64,000 nucleotides of DNA from a candidate division Zixibacteria bacterium RBG-1 (GCA_000447245.1 AUYT01000001.1:2040001-2104000), one strand, 5' to 3'; counted from the first letter of the stretch, positions 26,747 to 36,197 are shown. The notes: generated by a model not told the origin, from the sequence alone. Program-made: numbers and translations.

Positions 26747-27712
26747 ATGACCTTATCTAAAATCTTCTTAATAGCTGTTGCACTATTTTCACTTGCCATT
26801 CCGGTTTGGGCTGTGGAATTGGTCAAGGGAGAAAATCTGGTTGAATTACATTTCCTTTTACAATTAAGAAGAGTTGATTTCGGACAAAGTCACACTTCCA
26901 TTAATAACGAAGGCCAAGTTTATTCAGGATTTATCGCCAAAAGAGGTGAGATTAGATTAGAGGGGAGTCTGAATGAGGAAAATCTGCGCTGGGGTATAAT
27001 GCTGGACCCGATTGGGCTATCCAACAAAATTACCCAGGATGCCTATATTTCCCTGGAATATATTCCGTTCTTTAATATAAAAATGGGTCAGTTTAAGTAT
27101 CCCCAAAATTTAGATGGCCGTACCTCAAATGCTAAACTCATAATGATCGAGCGCTCAATTTTAGGCAGAACTTTTGGAACCAAAAGGGATCTGGGAATAG
27201 AATTCAGCTACAATCATAAATATTTTGAGTATGCCCTGGGTTTGGTCAATGGCAGCGGCCAAAATAATCCTGAAAATAACGACAAAAAAGATTGGGTCGC
27301 CAGGGTTTTGGCAAAGCCGGTTCCATATATAAGCTTAGGTGGTTCCATCTACAGAGGCAGACAGCCAAGCGGAATAACCCAGAGAACCGCAGCCGAGGTA
27401 AAATTCAATTATAAAAATTTTATTTTACAATCAGAATATCAGGTGGGGAAAGATAGCAGCTTGGAAAGATGGGGGGTGTATCTGCAAGCATCTTATCAAG
27501 TAGGGAACATAGTACAACCTTGCCTGAGAGGCGAAATCTGGGAACCAGGAAAAAATAATCTTAAGGATAAAAAGTCTATTATCGCTGGAGGTATTAATTT
27601 TTTTTTGAAAGGAGAGAGTACTAAAATTTCCTTTAATTATTTTCTGGTCACAGAAGAGACCAATGAAACCGACAATAATGAATTTATTATGCAGTGGCAG
27701 TTGAGCTTTTAA
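26747..27712 (+). CDS. Outer-membrane porin-like protein (OprP/phosphate-selective porin-like)
   Basis: From the ATG at 26747, which has GAGGGGAG upstream, the protein has 321 residues. A signal peptide (AIPVWAVE) is followed by alternating-strand barrel sequence. AYISLEYIPFFNIKMGQFKYP and GRTFGTKRDLGIEF match the style of OprP/O-type porins. The final strand ends in WQLSF, with the terminal phenylalanine required by the BAM machinery. A GTG at 26723 would add eight unlikely residues. Specificity unknown. Confidence 0.72.
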   Translation: MTLSKIFLIAVALFSLAIPVWAVELVKGENLVELHFLLQLRRVDFGQSHTSINNEGQVYSGFIAKRGEIRLEGSLNEENLRWGIMLDPIGLSNKITQDAYISLEYIPFFNIKMGQFKYPQNLDGRTSNAKLIMIERSILGRTFGTKRDLGIEFSYNHKYFEYALGLVNGSGQNNPENNDKKDWVARVLAKPVPYISLGGSIYRGRQPSGITQRTAAEVKFNYKNFILQSEYQVGKDSSLERWGVYLQASYQVGNIVQPCLRGEIWEPGKNNLKDKKSIIAGGINFFLKGESTKISFNYFLVTEETNETDNNEFIMQWQLSF

Positions 27713-27724
27713 CCTTCTTTGAAT

Positions 27725-28810
27725 TTACTTTCTGGCTCTAAATAAAACCCCCAATCCCAAAATCCCGAAAATTATATTCCCTCCCCAGGCCGAAAGCCAG
27801 GGAGGCAATTTCTGGTTATATCCCAGTGATTGTCCGATTTTAAACAGGATATAATAAATGAAACCGACAATAACAGTAACTCCGAAATTAAAAGCCAGGC
27901 CGGATCTGCGGGGGTGGGCTGCCAGAGGAGCCCCGAATAAGACAATAATAAAATTGAGCAGAGAAAAAGAAAATAAAACATATTTATTCACCTGCTCTCT
28001 GGTCACATCTTTGCCCGATTTCTGCCTGAGCTTTATGTAACTGGATAATTCCTTTAGATTCATCTGGTCCGGGGTCTTCTGCTCTCTGGAAAAAAGCTCC
28101 GGTTTGACTTTTAAGTCATACCGGACCCAGGAAGAAAAGGTCTCATATTTTTCGGCTTGAAATGAAGTATCTTCGAAAACCCGCACTCTTCCCTTTTCCA
28201 AAAGCCAGCCCGGATTTTTCCACACCACATTCTGGGCTTCCAACCACTCCACCAATTTCTCATCCTCAAATCTTTGAAACAAAGCGTCCACCCCTTGCTT
28301 CAATTTGGTATCATAGATTTTGAAATGAAAAATCCAGCCCCCCTCTCCCTGAGCAAAAAGATCGATTATTTGGGCCTGTTCCGGTGAGTAAATTTTTTCG
28401 AATTTGATTTTTTTAATAGCCACCTTTTTTTGGTTGGCATGGGGAACCACATATCCCTTAAAAAGGATTACCAAAATAGAGATTACCAGTGCCAAAATAT
28501 AAAGGGGAGCTAGTATGCGGTATAAACTGTTGCCTGAGGATTTCAGGGCTGTAATTTCATGGTTTTTGCTCAAAATCCCGATGGAAAATAAAGTGGACAA
28601 AAGCATGGCTACCGGAATGACTAACGCTAAGACTTCCGGGAGGGAGTATAAATAATATTGGGTCACATCCACCAATTTGGCTTTGTGGTCGATGAAATAA
28701 TCTATCTGCTCGATTAGATTTACCAAAATGAAGATGACCGATAAAGCCAGCAGGCCGAAAAAAAGGACTTTTAAAAACTGGCTGATTAAATAGCGGTCTA
28801 AAATTTTCAA
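27725..28810 (-). CDS. lptG: LPS export permease LptG-like (YjgP/YjgQ family)
   Basis: The 361-residue protein has membrane helices at both ends (about 12-40, 60-85, 95-120, and three near 270-355) and a periplasmic beta-jellyroll between them. This is the LptF/LptG layout. ILDRYLISQFLKVLFFGLL and NHEITALKSSGNSLYRIL are family blocks. The start is TTG at 28808-28810 with GGGAGAAG upstream. With LptB and the preceding paralogue it forms the transporter that drives LPS to the outer membrane. Which of the two is F or G is assigned by order and resemblance only. Confidence 0.88.
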   Translation of the reverse strand: MKILDRYLISQFLKVLFFGLLALSVIFILVNLIEQIDYFIDHKAKLVDVTQYYLYSLPEVLALVIPVAMLLSTLFSIGILSKNHEITALKSSGNSLYRILAPLYILALVISILVILFKGYVVPHANQKKVAIKKIKFEKIYSPEQAQIIDLFAQGEGGWIFHFKIYDTKLKQGVDALFQRFEDEKLVEWLEAQNVVWKNPGWLLEKGRVRVFEDTSFQAEKYETFSSWVRYDLKVKPELFSREQKTPDQMNLKELSSYIKLRQKSGKDVTREQVNKYVLFSFSLLNFIIVLFGAPLAAHPRRSGLAFNFGVTVIVGFIYYILFKIGQSLGYNQKLPPWLSAWGGNIIFGILGLGVLFRARK

Positions 28811-28878
28811 AAAAGCTTCTCCCTTATTTTGCTAATCACTCATTATTTTAATTCTCCCAAGATAAGACAATCCGGATA

Positions 28879-30240
28879 TTAAGGTAAGATATATTTTCGC
28901 AATCTTTTGGGAACGATTTTCTCGAGCCAGTCCCAGGAGATAAACTTGGCTTCTTTGTAGGTTTTGATGAAAAGAAGCAGTCCGGCTGTTCCGATCAAAA
29001 AATTGGCGGACCACATAGCCCAAAAAGCAGAGATTATCTGTCGGTCAGCTAATTCTTCGCCGGCGATTAAGAAAGCCCAGTATAATATGAAAAATCCCAA
29101 GGATAAACTTAAGGCAATCACCATTCCCCCTCTTTTTGCCATAATCCCCAAAGGGGCCCCCAGAAGGACAAAGACCAGACAAGCCACCGGGATGGAATAT
29201 TTTTTATGAATTTCCACCAGCAAAGAATTGATTCTATTTTTGGTATCTTTGAGATTGAAATGGATGGTCTGGATTTCCCTTAAAAGGTCTTGCTGCCTTT
29301 TGAAACTACTTATTATTACTTGTTCGGGGCTTGTCTGAGTTGAAGTCGCGGAACCGGGTAACAAGACTGAATTGATAGATGCTTTAGTAATTTCTTTTAG
29401 TTTTTTTTCTTGCGAGGAAATCTCCGGTTTAATTTTATCAACCTCTTTTTTCATCATACCTGCACTCATTTCCCTATCGGTGCGGAAGTCAGAGGAGGAC
29501 CTGACCAACTGACTGCCAATGTCGGGGAAGAACAGAATCTGTTTATCAAAGGTCAGGCGGCGGTATTGCCCCAACTGGGCTTCATCCATCTCATGCACTT
29601 CTCCCTTGTGCAGGGTAAGAATTAAGGTGTTGCGGTCGGAGCTGAACTCTATTTTCCCCTTTTCCGCTATAATGGTTCGGGGAAAATATCTGTCTTTTTG
29701 CTCATAGATGGTAATACCCTCGATGTCGGAAGATTTGGGATCCACTTTTTTGATTAAAATATAGTAGCCGGGAATGTCGGTCATAAAGACCCCTTCTTTG
29801 ATATTTAGGGTAGGCCTTTTCTGATTGATATCGGTCATCAAAAGTCGGGCTTTGTGATTGGCTTCCGGTAAGACTGAATTGTTAAAAAATATCATTCCGA
29901 TGGCAAGCAAAATGGAAGTTATAATTACGGGCAAAACTAATTTGTATAAGCTGACACCATTAGCTTTCAGAGCCAAAATTTCGTTATCTGCTGACAGTCT
30001 GCCAAAAGCCATTAAGGTAGCTACCAAAACCGCCATAGGGATGGATAAAGCCAACATCCAGGCCAAGTTTAAAACAAATACTTCTAGGATAGTGAAAGCT
30101 GAAAGCCCCCGGGTGATTATCAGATTTAAAATTTCTAAGATGAACTCCATCACCAGGACAAAAGTGATTATGGCTAAGCCGAATATAAATGGTCCGATAT
30201 GTTCTTTTAAAACGTAGCGCCGTAGAATCTTCATTTTCAT
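28879..30240 (-). CDS. lptF: LPS export permease LptF-like (YjgP/YjgQ family)
   Basis: The 453-residue protein opens MKMKILRRYVLKEHIGPFIFG and has ADNEILALKANGVSLYKL, PEANHKARLLM and a C-terminal helix set starting VACLVFVLLGAPLGIMAKRGG, all YjgP/YjgQ features. It is about 90 residues longer than the partner because of a charged periplasmic insert (about 245-340, helical, KKEVDKIKPEISSQEKKLKE). It precedes lptG by 68 bases on the minus strand and diverges from the YhaM-type gene. Two in-frame ATGs (30240, 30234) exist; neither has a clear ribosome binding site. Confidence 0.88.
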   Translation of the reverse strand: MKMKILRRYVLKEHIGPFIFGLAIITFVLVMEFILEILNLIITRGLSAFTILEVFVLNLAWMLALSIPMAVLVATLMAFGRLSADNEILALKANGVSLYKLVLPVIITSILLAIGMIFFNNSVLPEANHKARLLMTDINQKRPTLNIKEGVFMTDIPGYYILIKKVDPKSSDIEGITIYEQKDRYFPRTIIAEKGKIEFSSDRNTLILTLHKGEVHEMDEAQLGQYRRLTFDKQILFFPDIGSQLVRSSSDFRTDREMSAGMMKKEVDKIKPEISSQEKKLKEITKASINSVLLPGSATSTQTSPEQVIISSFKRQQDLLREIQTIHFNLKDTKNRINSLLVEIHKKYSIPVACLVFVLLGAPLGIMAKRGGMVIALSLSLGFFILYWAFLIAGEELADRQIISAFWAMWSANFLIGTAGLLLFIKTYKEAKFISWDWLEKIVPKRLRKYILP

Positions 30241-30418
30241 TGAAAATATACTTTATTTTTCGGTTTCTTCCATATTAGACTATCTTATTGGGTCGGATAT
30301 TTGAAATTAAAATGTGGAGATTAGTTAGCAGGTTTTAAAATTTAATTTTTTAAATGGTAACAAGCCGCTTGCCTTGAGCTAAAAATTTGCTTATTTTTGT
30401 TTTTTGAAGAAGGTTACC

Positions 30419-31372
30419 ATGAAAAAACTTTTAGTCAAAGATTTGAAACCAGGGACCGAAGTTTCAGAATTCTTCGCTTTGAGAAAAAAGGAGCTTAAAG
30501 AGTTCGACGGGAAAAATTTTTTGAAATTGGAGCTGGGGGATAAATCCGGCAGAATCGACGCCGTGCTCTGGGATAGAGCTGTGGAATATGACCGGCAGAT
30601 TGAAACCGGGGATATTGTGAAAGTTAAGGGGATTACTTCCAGCTATAAGAACAACCTGCAAATTAAAATAGATGATATTTTAGCTGTTCCGGCTGAAAAA
30701 GTGGATTTGGAGGACTTTTTACCGGTGGCGGACAAACCCCCGGAGGAGCTTTTGGGAGAGTATAAAAAAATATCATTTTCGCTTAAAAACCCTCATCTGA
30801 AGGCTCTTATGGAGAAGATTTTAGCCGATGAAAAGATTGTGGAGAAGTTGAAAGTGGCACCGGGAGGGAAGCTTTGGCATCATTGTTATATCGGAGGGCT
30901 TTTGGAGCATACTTTAAAAATTGCGGAAATTTGCCAGAAAACTTCTGAAATGTATGATTTGGTTGATAGAGATTTACTTTTAGCCGGAGCTTTGTTGCAT
31001 GATTTGGGAAAGATTACCTCTTATCACATTTCCACTTTTATCGATTTTACCGATGAAGGCAGGTTATTAGGGCATATCGTGGAAGGTGACCGGATGGTTC
31101 ATGAAAAAATAAAAGAGATGCCAGATTTTCCGGCCGAGCTGGCTTTAAAATTGAGACATCTGATTTTATCCCATCAAGGGGAACTGGAAATGGGCTCACC
31201 GGTGGTGCCCCAAACTCTGGAAGCAACCATCTTACATTTTGCCGATGAAATGGATGCCAAAGCCGGAGCTTTTACTTATATTATAAAAAGAGATAAGGAA
31301 CCCCATAAAAAATGGTCGGATTGGGTCCCTTTAATAAAAAGATATATTTACTTTGGAGAAGAAGAAAAATAG
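30419..31372 (+). CDS. YhaM-type 3'-5' exonuclease (OB-fold plus HD domain)
   Basis: The 317-residue protein has an N-terminal OB-fold (FLKLELGDKSGRIDAVLWD) and a C-terminal HD phosphohydrolase-type domain with WHHCYIGGLLEHTL, LHDLGKI and HLILSHQGELEMGSPV. This matches the YhaM/CBF1 3'-5' exoribonuclease family, which trims RNA and single-stranded DNA. The ATG at 30419 with AAGAAGG upstream is preferred over a TTG five codons earlier. mreB follows after 9 bases with an AGGAGG site. Confidence 0.88.
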   Translation: MKKLLVKDLKPGTEVSEFFALRKKELKEFDGKNFLKLELGDKSGRIDAVLWDRAVEYDRQIETGDIVKVKGITSSYKNNLQIKIDDILAVPAEKVDLEDFLPVADKPPEELLGEYKKISFSLKNPHLKALMEKILADEKIVEKLKVAPGGKLWHHCYIGGLLEHTLKIAEICQKTSEMYDLVDRDLLLAGALLHDLGKITSYHISTFIDFTDEGRLLGHIVEGDRMVHEKIKEMPDFPAELALKLRHLILSHQGELEMGSPVVPQTLEATILHFADEMDAKAGAFTYIIKRDKEPHKKWSDWVPLIKRYIYFGEEEK

Positions 31373-31381
31373 GAGGAGGGG

Positions 31382-32410
31382 ATGGGTCTTTTCGATTTAA
31401 TATCCAACGACATCGGAATAGATTTAGGAACCGCTAACACTTTGGTGTTTGTGAGAGGTGAGGGGATTGTTCTAAATGAACCTTCAGTAGTAGCTATCGA
31501 AGTTCAAACCAAAAAAGTTTTGGCTATTGGTAAAGCCGCCAAAGAGATGGTAGGTAGAACCCCCGGAGAAATGGCAGTTATCCGACCTATGAAAGATGGG
31601 GTGATTGCTGATTTTGAAATCACCGAAAGGTTGTTATCAGATTTTATCAAACGGGTGGTGAAGCATAGATACTTGATGAAACCCAGAATTGTGATTTCGG
31701 TTCCGTCAGGAATAACCGAAGTGGAAAAAAGAGCGGTGCGGGATTCGGCTGAAAACGCCGGCGCCAGAGAAGTGTTTTTGATTCAGGAGCCCATGGCAGC
31801 CGCTATTGGGGTGGGATTACAGGTAGAGCAGCCTTCTGGCAATATGATAATAGATATAGGTGGAGGTACATCAGAAATTGCGGTGATTGCCTTGAATGGA
31901 ATTGTTAATAACACTTCCATAAGAATCGCCGGAGATGAGATGGATGAAGCTATTATGCTATATCTGAAGAAAAACTTTAATCTTTTAATCGGAGAAAGAA
32001 CCGCAGAAGATATCAAAATCAAAATCGGCTCTGCTTTTGAATTAGAAAAAGAAGAATCGATGGAGATTAAAGGAAGAGATCTGGTCAACGGAGTTCCCAA
32101 GACCATGAAAGTCAGTTCGGTGCAGATTAGAGAGGCCTTGAAAGAACCGGTCGAGGCGATAATAGAAGCAGTCAAGCAGGCTTTGGAGCGAACTCCTCCG
32201 GAGCTGGCCGCTGATATTCTGGATAAAGGAATTATTATGACCGGTGGAGGCGCACTTCTTAAAGGTCTGGATAAAAGATTACGAGAGGAAGCCAATTTAC
32301 CTGTGAATGTGGCAGATGACCCTTTAACCTGTGTGGTGAGAGGGACCGGAAAAGTTTTAGAGGATATGAATCATTATTCCAAGGTTTTGATTAAGAGTAA
32401 ACGGGATTAA
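31382..32410 (+). CDS. mreB: Rod-shape-determining actin homologue MreB
   Basis: The 342-residue protein has the actin-fold phosphate loops [13 protein letters not shown] and [13 protein letters not shown] and the adenosine-site [12 protein letters not shown]. Length and motifs fit MreB. It polymerises under the inner membrane to guide cell-wall synthesis. AGGAGGGG lies just before the ATG. mreC and mreD, its usual neighbours, are not here; a MATE gene follows after a terminator. Confidence 0.95.
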   Translation: MGLFDLISNDIGIDLGTANTLVFVRGEGIVLNEPSVVAIEVQTKKVLAIGKAAKEMVGRTPGEMAVIRPMKDGVIADFEITERLLSDFIKRVVKHRYLMKPRIVISVPSGITEVEKRAVRDSAENAGAREVFLIQEPMAAAIGVGLQVEQPSGNMIIDIGGGTSEIAVIALNGIVNNTSIRIAGDEMDEAIMLYLKKNFNLLIGERTAEDIKIKIGSAFELEKEESMEIKGRDLVNGVPKTMKVSSVQIREALKEPVEAIIEAVKQALERTPPELAADILDKGIIMTGGGALLKGLDKRLREEANLPVNVADDPLTCVVRGTGKVLEDMNHYSKVLIKSKRD

Positions 32411-32520
32411 ATACCAGCAAAAACAGTGAATTTGGATTCTTGGCAGTAAATTATCAAACTATGCTAATTGGACTAAGTCCTAAAATTCCCTTAATTTGAT
32501 TATTAATTAAACGACTCAAC

Positions 32521-32592
32521 CAGTTTTTAAAATAAAATTTTAAAATTCCGTATCTACTTAAAAACTGACAAACATCAGGTTTGTCTTTTTTT
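32521..32592 (+). terminator. Inverted repeat followed by rho-independent terminator between mreB and the MATE gene
   Basis: GACAAAC (32567-32573) pairs with GTTTGTC (32579-32585) around a five-base loop and is followed by seven T. Immediately upstream, CAGTTTTTAA (32521-32530) is a perfect 10-base inverted match to TTAAAAACTG (32558-32567), so two hairpins could stack end to end. The T run ends 2 bases before the ATG of the MATE gene. It may end the mreB message or act as an attenuator of the exporter. Confidence 0.7.
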
Positions 32593-32594
32593 AT

Positions 32595-33956
32595 ATGGAT
32601 TTTGAAAAAACCACTTACACCCAGGGAAGTATTTTAAAAAACGTCTGGAATCTTTCCTGGCCTATCGTCAGCTCTTATTTTCTGCAGACCTTAGTCTCTT
32701 TAGTTGACATCAAAATGGTGGGGGCTCTGGGGCAAGAAAATATTGCCGCCATCGGTCTGGCCAATTCCGCTATTTTTGTGGTCTTGATGCTGATGATGGG
32801 AATGACCGTTGGCTCCACTGCTTTGGTGGCTCGCTATGCCGGTGAAAAATCCAAAGAAAAAGTGCAGCTGGTGATTCAAAACTCTTTTGTTCTGTCAGTA
32901 ATTTTGGCTCTGATTTTGACTTTGGTTGGGACAGTTTTTTCCGCTCAAATTCTGCGCTGGATGGGAGGAGAGGCCAATGTTGTCAAAATTGGTACCCCCT
33001 TCATGCAAATTATCTCTCTGGGCTCTATATTTTTAACTTTGAATATAACTTTTTCTGGCTTAATGATAGGAATGGGGAAGACCAAGACCAATCTCTACAT
33101 TTTGGGAACCATTAATTTCTTGAATGTCATTGGTAATTATTTTTTCATCTACGGCATCGGCTTTTTCCCGGCTATGGGGACTGCTGGGGCGGCATTGGCT
33201 TCCACTTTATCCAGAGGGATTGGGGCATTTTTGGCCTGGAGGACCGTGAACAAGTGGGGATTTACCGTGACCAAAAATCACAAGAAGGTTTTTCATTATG
33301 ATAAGGAGATGCTCAAAAAAATTGTGGGAATCGGTATACCGGTGGCAATCCATGCCCTGATATTAAGACTTTCGGTGATTGGCTTAAATAAGATTTTATC
33401 TTATACAGTTTACAGCACTAAAGCCATTTCGGCCTATACCATTGGACTGGCTACCGAAGCTATTTCGTTTATGCCTGGTATAGCTTTTTCAACTGCGGCA
33501 ACTACCTTGGTGGGGCAGAATCTGGGTGCTGGAAATCCTCAAGGGGCTGAAAAATCCGGCTGGACTGCTATGAAATTTGCAGCAACCTTGATGTCTGTTT
33601 TGGGGCTTTTTCTAATTGTATTTTCTAAGTCCGTTATAGGTTTTTTTACTGATGATGCTACCGTGATTTCCATCGGCTCGCATTATTTAATTGTGAATGC
33701 TTTAGCCCAACCTCTGATAGCCGTAACCATGGTGGCCGCCGGTGCTTTACGAGGAGCCGGAGATGCCAAAGTTCCTATGTTTGTGGCTTTATTTTCCCTG
33801 TGGGGGGTCAGGATTCCCCTGGCGGTGATGTTGGGCTTATGGTTGAACTTCCAGACCGACGGAGTCTGGCTGGCTATGCTTGCCTCGATATTGATTTCCT
33901 CCATTTATTTATCCCGGAGATTCAAAAACGGTGCCTGGAAAAGTATAAAACTATAG
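32595..33956 (+). CDS. MATE family efflux transporter
   Basis: The 453-residue protein has twelve predicted membrane helices in two halves and the family signatures MVGALGQENIAAIGLANS and LVGQNLGAGNPQGAEKSGW. MATE proteins export cationic drugs or metabolites using Na+ or H+. The ATG comes directly after a terminator T run and has no Shine-Dalgarno. A later start would remove the first helix region, so this one is kept. Substrate unknown. Confidence 0.9.
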   Translation: MDFEKTTYTQGSILKNVWNLSWPIVSSYFLQTLVSLVDIKMVGALGQENIAAIGLANSAIFVVLMLMMGMTVGSTALVARYAGEKSKEKVQLVIQNSFVLSVILALILTLVGTVFSAQILRWMGGEANVVKIGTPFMQIISLGSIFLTLNITFSGLMIGMGKTKTNLYILGTINFLNVIGNYFFIYGIGFFPAMGTAGAALASTLSRGIGAFLAWRTVNKWGFTVTKNHKKVFHYDKEMLKKIVGIGIPVAIHALILRLSVIGLNKILSYTVYSTKAISAYTIGLATEAISFMPGIAFSTAATTLVGQNLGAGNPQGAEKSGWTAMKFAATLMSVLGLFLIVFSKSVIGFFTDDATVISIGSHYLIVNALAQPLIAVTMVAAGALRGAGDAKVPMFVALFSLWGVRIPLAVMLGLWLNFQTDGVWLAMLASILISSIYLSRRFKNGAWKSIKL

Positions 33957-34032
33957 CCCTTTTTCCTTTAAAGTAGTTAAAAAACCTTTAAACCTACAGG
34001 GCTTGAAGGTGTCCAACTCAATAGAAAAGAAA

Positions 34033-34578
34033 ATGGTACCAGATTCTGATCTGGAATTGATAGAGAAGTTCCAGAAAGGCGAACAACAGGCGTTCAATCA
34101 GCTGGTTTTGAAGTATCAAAAAAAAATATATGATTTGGTTTACAGGATGATAAGAAATAATGAGGACGCCCTGGATTTAGCCCAAGAGGTATTCGTGAAA
34201 GCTTATTCTAATTTGAAGGATTTCAAAAGAGAAGCGGCCTTTTATACCTGGCTGTACCGGATTGCTTTAAATTTGAGTTTCAATCATGCCCGGCAGAAAA
34301 AAGTCAGAAGCTTTGTTTCTCTAGTTGAATTGGGTGACACTTTGCCGGCTAAAAATAATCCGGCTGATGACCTACAACAGAATCAAATTACTATGGCGAT
34401 CGATAAGGCGGTTTTGACTTTGCCCAAAAAACAGAGGTCGGTCTTTGTCTTGCGTTATTACGATCAGATGCCCTATAAACAGATGTCAGAAGTTTTGGGG
34501 AAAACCGAAGGTTCGCTAAAAGCCAGTTATTTCCAGGCCTTAAAAAAGTTACAAAAACAACTTAAAGCTTACAGGTGA
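34033..34578 (+). CDS. ECF-type RNA polymerase sigma factor (RpoE-like)
   Basis: From the ATG at 34033 (MVPDSDLELIEKFQKGEQQAF) the protein has 181 residues. The sigma region 2 block (DALDLAQEVFVKAYSNL, FYTWLYRIALN) and the region 4 helix-turn-helix (LPKKQRSVFVLRYYDQMPYKQMSEVLGKTEG, split by one loop) are clear. Upstream TTG (34003) or GTG (34009) starts would add up to ten residues. It directs transcription of an envelope-type regulon. It is followed after 4 bases by its anti-sigma gene. Confidence 0.93.
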   Translation: MVPDSDLELIEKFQKGEQQAFNQLVLKYQKKIYDLVYRMIRNNEDALDLAQEVFVKAYSNLKDFKREAAFYTWLYRIALNLSFNHARQKKVRSFVSLVELGDTLPAKNNPADDLQQNQITMAIDKAVLTLPKKQRSVFVLRYYDQMPYKQMSEVLGKTEGSLKASYFQALKKLQKQLKAYR

Positions 34579-34582
34579 GTAA

Positions 34583-35170
34583 ATGAGAGAATGTAAAAAA
34601 TATCAGGAATTATTACCCGACTATGTAGCCGAAGAATTAAGCCTGGATACCAGAGAAAAACTGGACCAGCATCTGGTAACTTGTCCGGGCTGTCAGGCGG
34701 AACTGCAGGAATTGAAATCTACTCTGGCGATTTTAGAGCAGGACAAAAAATATTCGGAACTAAAAATTGCCGAACCTGATTTCTTGGTGGGAGTCCGCTC
34801 CAAAATTGAAAAGAGAACCCGGCCCTCAAGAATCGCGGTTTTTCGGCCAAAATGGATGGCAGCCGGTTTGGCTATGGTTTTAGTAATTTTATTGGGCTGG
34901 AGTTTATTTAAAGAAGATATTACCAGTTTGACCAATAAAGATACTGCAAATCTTTCTTCTGGGGAAGCCGCTGAAGAGAATCTGGCAGAGACCGAACTAA
35001 ACCAACTTCTGACTCCGGAGACCGATGAAAGCTTGGACCAATTATATATTCAGTTGGCAAAAGATTATTATCAAAACGAGGATTTGGTCACCGTTTTATC
35101 TGATTTTTCGCAATCGGATTTTGAAACTTTGGAAAACAAAATGAAGAATATCAACCTTAACATAAAATAA
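34583..35170 (+). CDS. Anti-sigma factor with zinc-finger (ZAS-like) domain
   Basis: The 195-residue protein opens with a putative zinc-binding domain (C4, H30, C34, C37; HLVTCPGC), as in RsrA/ChrR-type anti-sigma factors. One membrane helix follows (about 90-107, MAAGLAMVLVILLGW), then a periplasmic domain of about 85 residues rich in acidic residues. It likely holds the ECF sigma factor at the membrane and releases it on envelope or redox signals. It overlaps nothing but is only 4 bases from the sigma gene. Confidence 0.88.
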   Translation: MRECKKYQELLPDYVAEELSLDTREKLDQHLVTCPGCQAELQELKSTLAILEQDKKYSELKIAEPDFLVGVRSKIEKRTRPSRIAVFRPKWMAAGLAMVLVILLGWSLFKEDITSLTNKDTANLSSGEAAEENLAETELNQLLTPETDESLDQLYIQLAKDYYQNEDLVTVLSDFSQSDFETLENKMKNINLNIK

Positions 35171-35180
35171 GGAGGAAATT

Positions 35181-36083
35181 ATGTTTAGATTTAAGATTTT
35201 AATCACACTTTTCACCCTGTTAAGTTTTGGGTTAATTTCGGCCCAGGAAGAAAGTACCTCGCTGCCTGATTTTCCTGAAATTCCGGAGATGGAACTTTTC
35301 CAGGACCTGGAGTTTTTCCCTGAAACAGAATTTTTTCCCGAAATGGAGCATTTCTACGAATTCAATTTTTCTCCGGAGATGGATTTTTCATTCGAGGGGA
35401 TTCCTTTTGCCCAAGCCCCGGAGTTTTCAGAAGAGTCGCCCGAACCGACTACTCCTCCCGATAAACCGCAAAAAATGCAGGAGAAAGTGGAATCCTTGCG
35501 GGTTTGGAAGCTTTTGGAGACCCTGGATCTGACCGAAGAGCAGGCCAATTCCTTTCTGCCGGCTTACCGGGAGTTTCAGAAAAGCGAGGGAAAATACTCC
35601 CAGACCAGAAGAGAGCTTTTAGACCAGCTGCAGGAAAGCTTGGAAGACAAAGACCAGAAGAAAATATCCGACCTGGTGGCTAAATTGAAACAAAACCGCC
35701 TGCAGATAGAGCAGGACCGGGTCCAGTTTTTAGCCCGCATCGATAAAATGCTTTCCCCGGAACAACAAGCCAAGTTCTTATTATTTCAAAATAGGTTTGA
35801 AGGACGGATGCGAGCCGAAATCATGGAATTACGGCAACCCCAAATTTATAAAAACCTGCAAAAACCTTACTTGGAGCTGGAGCTGAAAACCTTAAATGAC
35901 AAATTGCAAATGTTGCATAAAAAAAATTTTAAAGAGGATGATTTGGAGGAACTGAAGGCCCGTCTGGAAGAATCGCACCAAAAAGCCGAGGAGATGTACA
36001 AAAGATCAGAGGAGATGTATCAAGAATTGATGAAGAAATTTAACGAGATAGAAAAAAAGGAAAAATCCAAGAAAACCTATTGA
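35181..36083 (+). CDS. Spy/CpxP-like periplasmic protein with acidic Phe/Pro-rich N-terminus
   Basis: The 300-residue protein has a signal peptide (LISAQEE), then a repetitive acidic stretch of FPE/MEF motifs (about 28-80). A helical domain with LTEEQANSFLPAYREFQK and LSPEQQAKFLLFQNRFEGRM follows, the LTxxQ signature pattern of Spy/CpxP proteins. A long coiled coil (230-298) ends it. Position third in the sigma/anti-sigma unit, with GGAGG before the ATG, suggests an envelope-stress sensor or chaperone. A good terminator closes the unit. Family call is moderate. Confidence 0.68.
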   Translation: MFRFKILITLFTLLSFGLISAQEESTSLPDFPEIPEMELFQDLEFFPETEFFPEMEHFYEFNFSPEMDFSFEGIPFAQAPEFSEESPEPTTPPDKPQKMQEKVESLRVWKLLETLDLTEEQANSFLPAYREFQKSEGKYSQTRRELLDQLQESLEDKDQKKISDLVAKLKQNRLQIEQDRVQFLARIDKMLSPEQQAKFLLFQNRFEGRMRAEIMELRQPQIYKNLQKPYLELELKTLNDKLQMLHKKNFKEDDLEELKARLEESHQKAEEMYKRSEEMYQELMKKFNEIEKKEKSKKTY

Positions 36084-36124
36084 TTACTGGACGGTAAATT
36101 TAGCTTCAAGTTTTATCTTCAGTC

Positions 36125-36151
36125 AAAACCCAGAGCTTCTCTGGGTTTTTT
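36125..36151 (+). terminator. Rho-independent terminator after the sigma-factor unit
   Basis: AAAACCCAGAG (36125-36135) pairs perfectly with CTCTGGGTTTT (36139-36149) around CTT; T residues continue to 36151. Confidence 0.88.
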
Positions 36152-36153
36152 AT

Positions 36154-36182
36154 TTGACAACCATTCCTGCGTATTATATTGT
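36154..36182 (+). promoter_or_regulatory. Predicted promoter of rnr
   Basis: TTGACA (36154-36159) and TATTGT (36177-36182) are 17 bases apart, immediately after the terminator. The ATG at 36198 is 15 bases beyond the -10 box and has no Shine-Dalgarno, so the message would have a leader of only a few bases. Confidence 0.6.
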
Positions 36183-36197
36183 TAACAACATAATCCC

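Noticed and set aside
29858-30217. 119-codon plus-strand frame opposite lptF
   Set aside because: lptF is strongly supported on the minus strand; the opposite frame has no recognised features.
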